From the NCBI GenBank assembly GCA_946699065.1, contig CAMPDV010000435.1, positions 1 through 64,000 on the forward strand: a stretch of DNA of 64,000 nt, read 5' to 3'. Source of the DNA: Loxodes magnus (taxonomy: Eukaryota > Ciliophora > Karyorelictea > Loxodida > Loxodidae). Positions within the stretch are counted from its first letter, which is position 1; each line of letters starts with the position of its first letter. Made by a program: the position numbers and the translations under genes. The notes beneath the pieces are model-generated. The model was not told the DNA's origin. It ran no database searches and saw nothing but the letters and a program-made list of their open reading frames with translations. This document shows, in pieces, positions 49,331 through 60,902 of the stretch.

Positions 49331-50869
49331 ATGATGAAGACGAATTTTAATATTTGGTACATAGTTAATGGGCAATTACATTTTTCAACAAAATTAGCTT
49401 ATAAAATTACGAAAAAGGACTCGAAAATGAAAAATAGAAAAAAAAATTAAACTTTAATTATTAGAAAATATAGACTTTTAACTCTAAACTAAATCTAAAA
49501 GTTAGCAAGTTAGAGTATTTAATTTTGCAAAGCAAAATATCTAATATATACTCTTTCATTAGAATCAACTGGAATAGGAAAACTTAAACTATTAAAAATA
49601 TTTAATAATATGTTACTATTAATTAAGTAAAATCCTGGAAATTACAAGAAATCAGCTAAACTTTTAAACGTATTAACACCTTATTCATTGCATAATTTAC
49701 CATCTTTTAGTAGCTTATTAGCTCTTTCAAAATAAAAAATAAAGATAGAGTGAAAATATTTAAAATAAGATTGATTATTAGTAGTAGGCTTAATAAATAT
49801 GCTAACATCATATATTTGAAAATTTACAGATATAAGATTAAAAGAAATTGCTTATAAATAGGTACCAATCGGAAGTAATATTATAATATATGTTGGTGCC
49901 TTAGTATAAATACTGCCTATAAATGAAATTTAATTATATTGATTTAAAACTGTCAAAGATTGCTCAGATTTAATAGTTGGATTGTATGCTTTAATTAAAT
50001 AAATATAGCAATTTACTTAGGATTAGAAATAAGATAATAAAGTAAGAATTTTATTAAAATCTTTAAAAAGTAATAAAGGGTCTTATAGATTAAATCTATA
50101 TAACTGCTTTGAGACATCAAATACTAAATTAATAATATATAAAAAGAAACTTTACTGCATCTTTATAGTAAAAAAGAAGCAAATGCTTTTAGTTTAGAAA
50201 AATTGAAATTTATTAACAAAACTGTTATGTGCTAAAAATATAAAATTAAAGAAGCATTCAAATTATCTATTATTTTGACTTGAGGCTAGTAAAAAAGCAC
50301 AATCACCTTTTTAGAAGTTTAAATAAAAAGGAATGTCAATCTTAAATAAATTAGTCATTTATATTGGAAAAAATAAAATAAATTATGTAATAATTTTTGT
50401 GGCTTTTCTAGAGAAAAATAAAAAAAACATAAATTTAGGATTTATCTATAATAGAATCTTAAAGTGAAAGAGTTTTAGATTTAATAAAGAAGATAAATTT
50501 AAAACAACTTTTAATTTTATTAATTTAAAGTTTAACAAGCTAATACCATTAAAAATAATAATAAGATAAAAATAGAGCATAAAATAAAATAAAGTAATTA
50601 AAATAAAAATTAATGATATCATGTAAGAAATTAAAACTAAATAAAATGTATTAAAAATAATTATAACTGATTATAAGCAAAATTATTTGAATGAACTTAT
50701 GAGAATTTATGATATTATTTTTAATAATTTAAAAGTTATAATAACTTATAATAGGAAAATTCATTCATATTTTAATACATTTAATTTCTTAATCCTTTTT
50801 AATAATACTGATTTAATTTTTTTTTGCTATTTTATGAAAAGGCAATATATTTAAACTGGACATTTGTGA
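49331..50869 (+). CDS. Unidentified 512-residue protein
   Basis: ATG at 49331 (MMKTNFNIWYIVNGQLHFST) keeps one frame for 512 codons to TGA at 50867-50869. Landmarks are SLESTGIGKLKLLKIFNNML, KQNPGNYKKSAKLLNVLTPY, LKEIAYKQVPIGSNIIIYVG, VKDCSDLIVGLYALIKQ and ELMRIYDIIFNNLKVIITYN. Seven internal TGA codons are read as Trp (for example QDW, YIW, LYW). Acidic and glycine codons are concentrated in this frame. A basic Lys/Ile/Asn-rich second half follows a more hydrophobic first half. No domain was recognised. Another plus-strand frame (ELNASKLFQSIKGYQNIYNF) follows the stop and could belong to it. Confidence 0.5.
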
Positions 50870-51419
50870 ATTAAATGCATCTAAGTTATTCTAATCTATA
50901 AAAGGTTATTAAAATATCTATAATTTCGAATACATTAAAATAAGTATTTAGGTTAACTTAAAAAATGTATATGAAAGTTCTGATTAGATTAGCACTTAAC
51001 AACATAAAGATAGCCATGATTGAATAATATTTATTTTCTAAAACTTATAATAAAACTTTAGTAAAGAATTAAACTAATTTCTATGTCTAGTTTATATTAG
51101 TATCTAATAGCTTTTAGTAAAATTACCTGGATAAATATTTTAAAAAACTATATTAAAAATAATCAATTTATTAATAATTTAACAGCATTTATTAATGAAA
51201 AAAAAACGATATTCAAATTGCTTAAATATCAAAAAAGTGTCTAGCAAAGTAATTAAGAGGAGACAAAATTTATACTTTATTAATGCTTAATTGCTTTTTA
51301 TTTAAATAAAAAGAAGTTTTATTTAAAAATGCCATATGTTGTTATATAAGATAGAATATTAAGAAAAAAAATCAAATTATAACTAGAAAATTTGATGTTA
51401 TTATAAGCAAGGTTTAATG

Positions 51420-52270
51420 GAAATAATTCTGAATGGGTTTGTGACTCTAATTAAGAGATAAAAAATACCAATTTTATGAATAATCTTATAAGATATATTA
51501 AAGTAAGCACATAAAAGGGAGTTTTTTACTCAAGTTAAAGTTCTTTGCTAATTTAAATAAATTGAAAAAAGCCTAACTTAAATTTCCCAGAGACTATTCA
51601 TATAGTATTTTCTGAAGGTTATATTAATGATGGTCATCAAAGCTTCACATTTTTAAAGTTTTTATATATAAAAGGGATTTTCTATCTCCAGTGATTATAT
51701 AAATTAAATTTTAAGAAACGAGAATAAATACACACCCTTAGTAATTCGTAGAATTTCAATTTACGGATAATAGAGAATTGTATCTCTAAAAAATAACTTT
51801 ATGTGCTTTGGCTCTTTCATAGTTTAAGTATTTTAATTATTTAATTCAGCATATAACTAACTAACTTAATAACAATAAATTTAATTCAATATTAAGTTAA
51901 ATCAGCTATTTACATTAAATACAACATGGAAAGTATCAGTCATATGAACAACAGTCTAACTAAGATGTCATAATCTTTTCTTTAGTAAGTTTTTTGTTAA
52001 AAAATGATAATAAATGATCTTTATAGGTTTTCCTTTTATTGCTTTTTCATTTTTTATTTTCTATTTCGCTCTTCATTAGGTTCTTCTAAAGATAAACTAT
52101 TGTAGAGTTTTTTATCACTACTGAACACACTATCTATAGCATATTCAGAGGTCCGTTTAGTTTCTATGTGGTTATTTTAAGCTTCTTTTTAAAATGAATA
52201 ATAAATCTAAATTTGGTTTAAATAACTTTTAGATAAATGTAAACTTTATAATATTTGAATTTATTTGATT
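51420..52270 (-). CDS. Unidentified membrane-associated protein, possibly frame-broken
   Basis: The minus strand reads EAQNNHIETKRTSEYAIDSV, FSSDKKLYNSLSLEEPNEER, QRKDYDILVRLLFIWLILSM, TQYWIKFIVIKLVSYMLNQI, then IIRKLKFYELLRVCIYSRFL and, after a likely shift, EQSLGNLSQAFFNLFKLAKN. An acidic N-terminal part precedes hydrophobic segments. A shorter relative lies at 47.26-47.8 kb. No family recognised; start uncertain. Confidence 0.5.
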
Positions 52271-52829
52271 TATAATTATGTATAGTAAAAAGTACTAGCT
52301 TATGTTGTATTTCTATTATAATTTTATATATTTTTCAATTAATTATTTTTATTATATTTAAGTTAACTACTACGACTGAAGTATTGTAGAAAGCCTTTTT
52401 TAAACTAGTCTATTTCTTGTTATTATAAAACTGTTATACTAAAATTATTTTTATTATACCTTATAGGAAATTTTAATAATTTTAAATATAGAATTAAGTA
52501 AAATTTATAAATAGAAAAGTATAGTCATTCAACTGAAAAACTTATTTACAAAGAAATAACACTAATCAAAAAGAAAGAGGATGATGATAAATATTATTTT
52601 ACTACTATTTTTAATATTAAAAGTAAGTTTAAAAAATACTTCAAATAAGTTTTATCGTAATATAATAATATAAAAGACAAAAGTTGGTACTATTTATTGG
52701 TAGTTAAATACTAAATATGAGATATTATTATATTTAGAAATCAACTGAAAGGTGATTTGCTCAATAAAATATATTAATACTATTAAAAAGAAAAATTTTA
52801 CAATTTTTCTTAAAATAAATCACTAAAAA

Positions 52830-54450
52830 TAGTTTTCTTCGTTTAATGTAATATTTTTGTAATATGATTCAATAATATCATTAAAATTTTTATTATTTTT
52901 TGATTTTTAATATAATTTGCTTTTATTTTAGAAATTAAATTATTTTTATATTATGTCTATTTGAACTTTTATATTCTTTAATATATTTTTCTACTTTTAT
53001 ATTTCTTTGTTGATTAATTAATTGATTATCATATTTATTTATAAGTTAGAAAATTTCTTACTCACTAACATTTTTTTGCTAAATTACGACATAATTTATA
53101 TAGTTATTTTTGCTTTTTTTTATTATTAAAATTTTGTAGTGTTTTATGATTTATTATTGTATTCACTGTGTTTTTGAGATTTTTCAATGCGGATTTGATA
53201 AATTATTTCTTTTTTCTTCTTCATGAAATCTATTTTTAGAATATTTAATGTTTTTATGAATAGTAATCTTGAGTACAATTATACCTATTCGTTTTTTAGT
53301 CTAAATATTTAATTTTTTCAACTTAATAACACATTTTGTTAATCTGTCTTTTCTGTTTAGCCCAAAATAAGTTAAAATAGTTTTTATATCTTCTCAACTA
53401 TTTTTTTTCTTATTAAATTGAATAAATTTAGTTAAATTTTTTCTTTAAAATAAAAAAGCGTAATTTATAAGATGATATATATTTATTTTTTATTGTTAAT
53501 TCTGGTAAATTCTTTAGATTTAGATATATATCCTAGAATTTTAACTTAAAAGAATTTCAATTTCCTTATTATGATGAATAATCTGAAAATTCTCACATAT
53601 TTAATTTATATTCCTAAATTTTTATCTATAAGTCTGTATTTTATATAAACTTTTATCTCACTTAACTAATAAAATTAAATTTTTTTAATTGTACACTTCT
53701 TATTAAAAAATTTTTCTTTCAATGATTCTTTGAACATTGTTTAAATTAAAATTTATCGTTTATAAATTTATTAATAATATAATATATTATCTATAACTTT
53801 AAGTTTATTTTAATAGCAAAATTATAGTTTGCTATTAAAATTCTAAAAATAGACTTTATTTTTTTTATTTTAATAATATAGTTTTGTCTTTTTTAAGTTA
53901 TTTATTATATTTTTACAGAAAAAAGCATAATCTTTTATTAGCTTTTAGTGTAAATTAGGTATTTTTAAAATTATTTTAATTTATATTTGTAAGAATTTTA
54001 ACTTAATACATTTATCATTTATTTTTCTTATATTTTTATTTTTAATTTTCTTTATCTGATGCTTTTCATGCTATATTTTATCTTTTTTCCAGCTAAAAAT
54101 ATTTATTTTTACTTTTTTGGCCTTTTTAGATATTTCTAATTCATTTTTTTAAACTTAAATATAAGTTAAATTTCACTTTATTTATTCTCTTCTTAAATTA
54201 TTTGAGCTCAATTGCTTTTATTTCTCTTAATCTAGTCTAATTTTGTGGGTTATTTAGGATTTACATTTTTATATCTCTAGAAGAGAATTAATTTTTATTT
54301 ATTTTCGCTTTGTCTTTATCAAATAATTAAAGCTTAAAATTTACCTTATTATTTTAAGTAATTTTACATAATTAAAATTCTATTTTATGTAAAGTTCAAA
54401 TGGTCAGAGCTCTTTCTAATTTTTCATTAATCATTAAAATCTAATTTCTC
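52830..54450 (-). CDS. Probable Lys-rich coiled protein, low certainty
   Basis: The plus strand is strikingly T-rich, so the minus strand is purine-rich as in coding strands here. A minus-strand reading near 54.2 kb gives ELEISKKAKKVKINIFSWKK and DKIQHEKHQIKKIK; elsewhere the sequence is Lys/Ile/Asn-rich and frame choice is weak. This may be one decayed gene or biased spacer. I give it as a tract rather than a defined CDS. Confidence 0.25.
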
Positions 54451-54776
54451 AATCATGGCTAAAATAATTATAATTTTAATTTGGCTTATTCAATATTGTT
54501 AACACCAATATTTCGTAAAATATTTTGCAGAAAATAACCGAGTTCTATCATTTTGCTGTTTTTAATAAAGTTTAGAGTTAGATTTTAAATTTGCCTTAAC
54601 AGCTGGAGTAAGTCAATTAGATCTTTTGTTATAAATAGGATTTTCACAGATTTATAAGACTAACGCGACTATTATCAAAAAAACATGTAGCATAAAATTT
54701 TAACTTTAAGCTTAAATGATTTTTGCAATTTATATTATTTAATTCTTAAAATTTTTTTAAACTTCGGGATTGGTAA

Positions 54777-55316
54777 ATGACTTCAAGCAATGAAAACCAT
54801 TCAAACAAAAAGTAATTGACCTAATAGCTTGGTGAATGTAGTTCAATTAATATAGATATCTTTTGATTTTTTAGTGATCTTTATCTTAGTTACTTAAATC
54901 ATTCTAACTTCGATAATGTCATGTTAATCCTCAAGCTGCATATTTTATAGATAGTTATCTCTTCAATAATACAACTCTTAGCTTGATGTTTATATCACTC
55001 TGCTAACTAAACTAGGAATATAAAAGATTCAATATTACTATTTTATAGAAGCATGCTTAATGATATATCTCTATTACTCTTATTAGTTTAAAGTTCTTCT
55101 CTTAATAACTAGAAATCTCTCAATCCCTATCTATTTTATCTTTTACCTTTAAACTTGTAAAATAGTTACCTAAAACAAAAAGTTCAAAAGTATTTTATTA
55201 TTTTTATTTCTTAAGAACTAAGTTTACTACTTTAAATTTTTATTTCTAGTTAGCTACAGAACTATGATATTTCAATTTTCATCTAAAACTTATTTGAAAC
55301 TTTTTAAATGATTTGA
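54777..55316 (+). CDS. Small membrane protein, 179 residues
   Basis: ATG at 54777 (MTSSNENHSNKKQLTQQLGE) begins a polar N-terminus followed by SSINIDIFWFFSDLYLSYLN and several hydrophobic segments, ending at TGA 55314-55316. It would end about 50 residues earlier at TAA (after YLLPLNL) if TAA acted as stop. Two Trp are TGA. No family recognised. It lies alone on the plus strand between T-rich tracts. Confidence 0.45.
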
Positions 55317-55329
55317 ATTATTTTTCAGT

Positions 55330-56980
55330 TGCGCTTCAAAAATTAGGAAAAATTTTACTTATTGTTTGTCCTCGAAAAGTTAACTTGTAGTACTAACTCA
55401 ATTTTTAAAATAATTTGATTAATAAATAATTAAAGCTTTTTTAAAAGACATTTGATTAATAAATAATATTATAATAGATTAGTTTGAAACTCTTACTTTT
55501 CTTTTAACTATTTTGAAAACAATTCTATTCTAAGTTTCTCAGTATTTTAAATGTAAAAGAGTCTCTTTTTAAATAATTAAAAAATAAATATTTGAATTAT
55601 ACTCTAATAATATAAATAATAATCTTCTTATTAGGAATATTTGCAATAATTATTTAAAAGATATAAGATTTTTAATTTTTAGCTATTTGTTTCTCCAGTC
55701 TTCTAATACTATTATATTATTAGTAGTAAATATAAATTTTAAACCATTTTTATGAAAGGTTTCAACCTTAAGATTTTTTATTTTAGAGTTGAATCTGAAA
55801 TACTAAAATTTGACTGTAATCTAAAATGCAACATTTGTTCAGGCTGTGATCGAAGTATACGATTTGCTTAAAAGTTTCTTTTTTTAACTTAAAATTATAA
55901 AGAAAAAATGCTTATAATAATTATTATAAGATAAATGGTCAATATGTAATATGTATAACTTTTAAAAACCTATTTTTTAGTATTTTTCTTGTTTATTAAT
56001 TTCTCAAAAACCTTTTGTGCCAAAAATGTTTTCTAAATAATTAAAAATTTCAAGTAAAATTCTACTTAAGTAATTGATGCTAAAATTTACTAAATTGAAT
56101 AGGAAATTTACATAAATCTATGCTAAATTATTAAAATTAGGCTCTTATAATTTCTCCAATTTGTTTACTGTAAACTGAGAATTTTCTTAATTCCTTTTCG
56201 TTAATTTATGGATTCTCTCTTCTTGATAAAGTTGATTATGAGTTGTAAAGAATATTTTTTAATAAATATTTCAGTATTATGAAGAACGAATATTTCAAAT
56301 AAACACATTACTAAAATTTTTGAATCTATTATAAAAACTTAAAGCTATGGTACTAAATAAAAATTCCAGGTTTTATATTTAAAAACTTGTATAATAAATT
56401 CTAAAATAGACAGTTAAAAATGAAGCAAAAAGGTATATAAAGTATTTATTATATCAATTCATTTGCTAAATATTTAAATTTTAAAATAATATTTTCCTAT
56501 TAAACTAATACTTGAACAAGAATCAGCTATTTAACATAATATAGTAGTATTGGAAGATAAATAGAATAGAAATTGGATTAGTTATAAATAAGAAACATTA
56601 ACTTACTTTAAAATTAAAAAATACATTTTTGTTATGTCAAATAAATGCATTGGATATGTCATTTTTTCATATCTAAAGTCAATTTTAAATCAATTCCAAA
56701 ATTATTACATTCAATATTTTAAATAATTAGCTTTAAAGTTGCTCGCTGTAACATTTTAATAATAAAATCAAAATAATTTAATTAATAAAATAAACTTAAA
56801 TTAAGTTGCAAAAAGTGAATGATGCAAATATGATTTAGTATAGAGTTGATGATCTTAATAAATAAATATGTTGTTATATCATTTTATAATAGATACTTAA
56901 AAAATAGAATTTTACTAGTTGAAAGAATTTATGATAATGTTTAAAGAACAACTAAGATAGAAAAGTTTTAACAATATTTT
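55330..56980. other. A+T-rich DNA without a confident gene
   Basis: A+T-rich, mixed strand bias, and no frame with sustained acidic or glycine codons. No repeat or RNA gene was seen. Confidence 0.35.
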
Positions 56981-56999
56981 AGAATTTATAGATTAATTT

Positions 57000-58336
57000 T
57001 AAATGCTAGAAGCTGATTAATGAAAATGAAATAGAGTGATGTATAGAATATTATTTAAAGATTAGTCGAATAACTTCTAAATTATTCATTATTTGCCTAA
57101 TATCAAATTTATCTTCTTTTTACTTTTTGGATTACTGCTTTAATATTTTATATATAACTTATTTTATATCTTCACTAAGACTGATATAAAAGAAATTTTA
57201 TAAAGTCTTAAATAGCTGCACTTTATATTTCATCTTTGTCATTTCAAGCTTTTTAATTACTGTATCTTTCTTTATTCTTAAACTACGATTCTACCTTTTT
57301 TTATTCTATAAATTTTACCTCGCTTATTGCAATAAATTTTTATATCTAGTTTCTAATTCTTTACTAGTAGTGTTCTTTGAATTCTTGATATTATTTAAGA
57401 TTGAATTTAGATTGTTTCTTCTCCCAAATTATTTAAATTTATTTCATTGTCTGTAATATGATTTTTTATTTAAAAAATTGCAAATTTCTTTCTTCTTAGT
57501 TCAGTTTGTAAATCTTAAGGATTTTTTACTATTTTCATTTTTATTTATGCGTTAGTAACTTGATTTTAAAAAGATAACTATATTTAAGATATTATCTTTT
57601 CAATAATCTATTAATCATATTTCTATAATTTTATTCCTTTACTATTAATTTAAGATATTTGTTTAAAAAAAAAATCAAAATTAAATGTTTGGTGTTTTGG
57701 GGGTATTTCAATCTATTTCCCGCCAACCTCTAGATTGCTCTAGAGGTTAAATATAAAATCATTAAAATCTCTACAACTCTTTTCCTTGCTTTGCATGTTA
57801 TCCTTGAATTCTTCTTTCACCTAGATGCTAGATGTCTTGTTTCTTGTAAATTTCCCCAAATTTGTTACGATATAATCTTTTACTTGATAATTTTAGTTGT
57901 TATTGTCCTTTCTTTTTGTTCTCCAAATACTTCTACTAGTTTCAATATTTTTACTTGAAATTGATAAATTTCTAGCAGTTTTTCCACAGATGCGTTTGAA
58001 AATTACAGTAATAACATCATTCTGCTTGTCTTTTAGGTTGAAATCATGAGTTTTTTTTTCTTCAAATGCCATTGTGTCATTGCTTAGTTTTTTCAGTTCC
58101 ATTTAATGCTGTAATTTGTACTGGTTTTTTTCTATTTTTTCTAACTTGTTGATTAGATATTTCTGCTTCTAGTGCTATTTTGTGATTAGCTGCTATAGTC
58201 TTGGGAAATATTTAAAAATGCGTTAAGCTTAGATCATGAATCTCGATTCTATTCCCTCTACAAGTTCTAGTTTTTCCATTAACTTCTTGTTGTCTTTCTT
58301 CAACTTTTTGACCTCTTCCTGGAGGTCCAGCATCAT
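57000..58336 (-). CDS. Coiled-coil protein, unidentified
   Basis: ATG ATG at 58336-58331 opens a clear heptad-like coil: MMLDLQEEVKKLKKDNKKLM then KLELVEGIES. The same frame continues through MELKKLSNDTMAFEEKKTHD, DVITVIFKRICGKTARNLSI, DYIVTNLGKFTRNKTSSIQV and LEVGGKQIEIPPKHQTF. After a probable shift near 57.3 kb it reads TVIKKLEMTKMKYKVQLFKT and SEDIKQVIYKILKQQ. No globular domain recognised. The plus strand is T-rich along the whole gene, agreeing with minus-strand coding. The 3' end is uncertain. Confidence 0.55.
57725..57748. repeat. Perfect 10-bp inverted repeat (hairpin)
   Basis: AACCTCTAGA, loop TTGC, TCTAGAGGTT: a perfect 10-base-pair stem with a four-base loop. It lies inside the minus-strand coiled-coil ORF. 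Confidence 0.8.
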
Positions 58337-58529
58337 TTATTCAGTTAATCAAAGCTTATTTAATACTATGTGGTGAGATTCGAGACTTTCGATCGCATTT
58401 TATTTTAGCCTATTTCTTCAGAGTGAGACTCATTCCGATGTGTGACCTTTTTGGTATCCTTTTACAAGTTCTAGCTTTTCTAGGATGTCATTAGCTCCTG
58501 CTCTTTAGGAGCCGCGAAGAATCCTAGCT

Positions 58530-58990
58530 TAAATCTTTATATATCTTTTTAAATGTTTTTTATAAAATAAATGTTATAGTTTTGGATTATTTTATCTATA
58601 AGTTTACTGTTGAAATAAAGTTGCTTCAAATTAATTTAGTAATTAAGATGAAAGTGTTCTTTATATAAAAATAGTTATAGATACTAATTTAAAAAAGAAT
58701 AATAACAACATTAAGATAAAAATTACATTTTTTAAATGCTAAAATTCATTTTTATATAGTCAATCGTTAGAATTCATTTAAAGGAGCACAAAAATTACAA
58801 AAATATCATAAAATGCAATTAAAGATTTAAAAAGATAAATAGACTTTGGCTAGCCTTTTAGTATATTAATTTTCTTAAGGATAATATTTATTTAATTATG
58901 GTGTTTATAAGTTCATCAATTTATTATAAATAAAATCTTAATATTATATAATTTTTTTAAAACCGCCATAGTTGTTCGAAGGTGAACAAC
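58530..58990. other. A+T-rich spacer
   Basis: A+T-rich DNA between the coiled-coil gene's 5' side and the hairpin repeats. No gene was seen. Confidence 0.4.
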
Positions 58991-58997
58991 AAGATCA

Positions 58998-59256
58998 TCT
59001 TCATCAGAGGTTGGGGAAGTTAAGTACCCATAATCGACTTTATGTCTTCCTCTGCTTTGGTTTGGCCTAGAGACATAAGATTCTTAGACCTTCGGTACTG
59101 GCTTAGTTTATTTTTAATTCTGGAACGAAAAAGAAATAATATTGCGAGCTTCATCAGAGGTGGGGAATTTAAGTAGCCATAATTGACACATGTCGTCCTC
59201 TGCTTTGGTGATGCAATGAGACACAATCCTGCCATGTCCTTGGACCTCCAGCAAGT
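58998..59256. repeat. Two direct copies of a hairpin-forming unit, G+C-rich
   Basis: A unit beginning CTTCATCAGAGGT(T)GGGGAA and reaching TCCTCTGCTTTGG is present at about 59000-59065 and again at about 59150-59205, with similar flanking words (GAGACA, AGACCT/GGACCT). In each, CAGAGG near the start can pair with CCTCTG about 40 bases on. G+C content is well above the surroundings. It could be a small structured RNA gene pair or a repeat; I recognise no known RNA family. Confidence 0.6.
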
Positions 59257-59277
59257 ATTAAAGATTACGAGTATTCT

Positions 59278-59402
59278 AAAATTATATCAGTATTAAACAT
59301 TTTTATCAGTACTGAATAATTATACCAGTATTGAACAAGGTTTATCAGTATCTAATAATTTTATCAGTAACAAACATTCTTGTCAGTATGAAACATTTTT
59401 TT
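59278..59402. repeat. Minisatellite, about six 20-bp units
   Basis: Successive units such as ATCAGTATTAAACATTTTT, ATCAGTACTGAATAATTAT, ACCAGTATTGAACAAGGTTT and GTCAGTATGAAACATTTTT repeat every 19-21 bases. It directly follows the hairpin pair and precedes the 3' side of the ARF-like gene. Confidence 0.8.
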
Positions 59403-59572
59403 TAAAGAGCTGCGCACCAAAGAGAGTGCTAAGCGCTCTATAATCAAATTTATTTATTTATTTATAACATTTTATAATAGTATTAAAAGTATTAAAAGTA
59501 TGTTAAATTAGAGAGTGAGAAGAGGTAAAAAATAATTTTTAACTTAAAATGAATTAGCTTAATTTTTTAAAT

Positions 59573-60166
59573 TTACTTCTGTTTTTCATTTAGTCTTTTT
59601 TCCAACCAATCAAGTCCTTCATAAAGGCCAAATCCATTAATAGCACATGTAGGTTGAACGTACCCTTTTCTTTCTTTCAATTAATTTAATTGTAACACAT
59701 CAATTAATTATTCTACTCCCATAGCATTCGGTAAATCTTCTTTATTTGCAAATATTAAAATACAGGCTTTTCTCAATCCATCTTCTTATAATATTCTTAT
59801 TAATTCTTCCTTGACATCATCCATTCTTTCTTTTTCATTGGTAGCTACTACAAATATTAATCCATCCATGATATCAATATGGTTTTTCCATGGAGGCCAT
59901 ATTTTATCCGATCCACCTACATTCCATGATTAAAATAAAAAATTCTTATATTCTACTGTCTCCACATTATATCTCATTTAATAAGATACTTTAATCGCTT
60001 CGCCAAGTACAAACTGTTCCTAAATTTTCTGATTTCCAGCAGCTTCATCTATCTTCAGCTTATATAATATCGTAGTCTTACCAGCTGCGTCTAAACCTAC
60101 CATCAAAATTTTGTACTTTATTCCTCCAAATATTTTTTACTTTAAACTTCCTAAACTTAAACCCAT
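59573..60166 (-). CDS. ARF-family small GTPase, divergent
   Basis: ATG at 60166; 197 residues to TAA at 59573-59575. MGLSLGS carries the Gly2 used for myristoylation in ARFs. The P-loop GLDAAGKT is at residues 24-31, NVETVEYKN at 67-75, [10 protein letters not shown] at 81-90, ANKED at 140-144, and [11 protein letters not shown] near the end. Oddities: the switch I PTIGF motif is replaced by YQMRY after an insertion of about 16 residues; DVGGQ is NVGGS, losing the catalytic Gln. Such changes would alter nucleotide cycling. The family ends about where TAA occurs, and the sister gene at 63783 ends with TGA at the same position; reading TAA as Gln would add about 43 residues to TGA at 59444-59446. 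Confidence 0.88.
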
Positions 60167-60179
60167 TATAGCTTTTTTC

Positions 60180-60615
60180 TAATTTTCAACTCATATACAT
60201 ATTTTTACCTTAAGGGTCTTTTTAATAACTTTTCTAGACCTTTTTATTATATTTTTAGTTAATATCTCTAAATTAAGTAAAGTTACTTCAATCTGACGTA
60301 ATTCTTCGTCAATTATTTATTTAATTGATTTGATTTAAAAAGAAATACTACTACCCATAGAAAATATATAGATGCTATAAGTATTATATTATAATAGATT
60401 GCTGAAAAATATACTGCTATTTGGAATAAAGTTACTTATATGCCTAAAGGCTTAAATATTGTTCTGAAATAAGTACTTCTGATGGGAATGATAAATGATA
60501 GCTATCATATTTTTATGAGTAAATTGGTTCTAAAATAAAATAAATAGCAAATATCTATATTTTTAAGCATAGTTTATAGTTATTACTTTTTTCGAGATTC
60601 CTCTCATTATATTTT
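60180..60615. other. Spacer upstream of the ARF-like gene
   Basis: A+T-rich DNA between the ARF-like start and the minus-strand gene fragment. It should contain the ARF-like promoter; no specific element was recognised. Confidence 0.4.
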
Positions 60616-60624
60616 AGTTATCAC

Positions 60625-60902
60625 TCATCTTTTACAAAATTAGATTATATTCTTATAAATTTTACAGTTTTAATAGTAGAAGCACTTATAAACTTCTAAT
60701 ACTAAATTTTGATGGCTATTGCCATTATTTTCTATTCTTAAAGAGATTCTTACAACATATTCAAAATTTGTTTCCTTTAATACATCTAAACTACTCTCAA
60801 AAACATTTTTTAACTTTAGTTTCTCAACTAAGTTTGTTCCACTAATAATGTAGTCTCTACTATTAAACTGATTGTTTAATAATTTTAATATTATATTATA
60901 TA
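60625..60902 (-). pseudogene. Gene 3' fragment cut by the right inverted copy
   Basis: The minus strand reads NSRDYIISGTNLVEKLKLKN, VFESSLDVLKETNFEYVVRI and LRIENNGNSHQNLVLEVYKC, ending at TGA 60625-60627. The amino-acid mix is that of a real globular protein. It is open into the right inverted copy at 60903, where homology to the left copy starts, so its 5' part is missing here. Family unknown. Confidence 0.55.
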
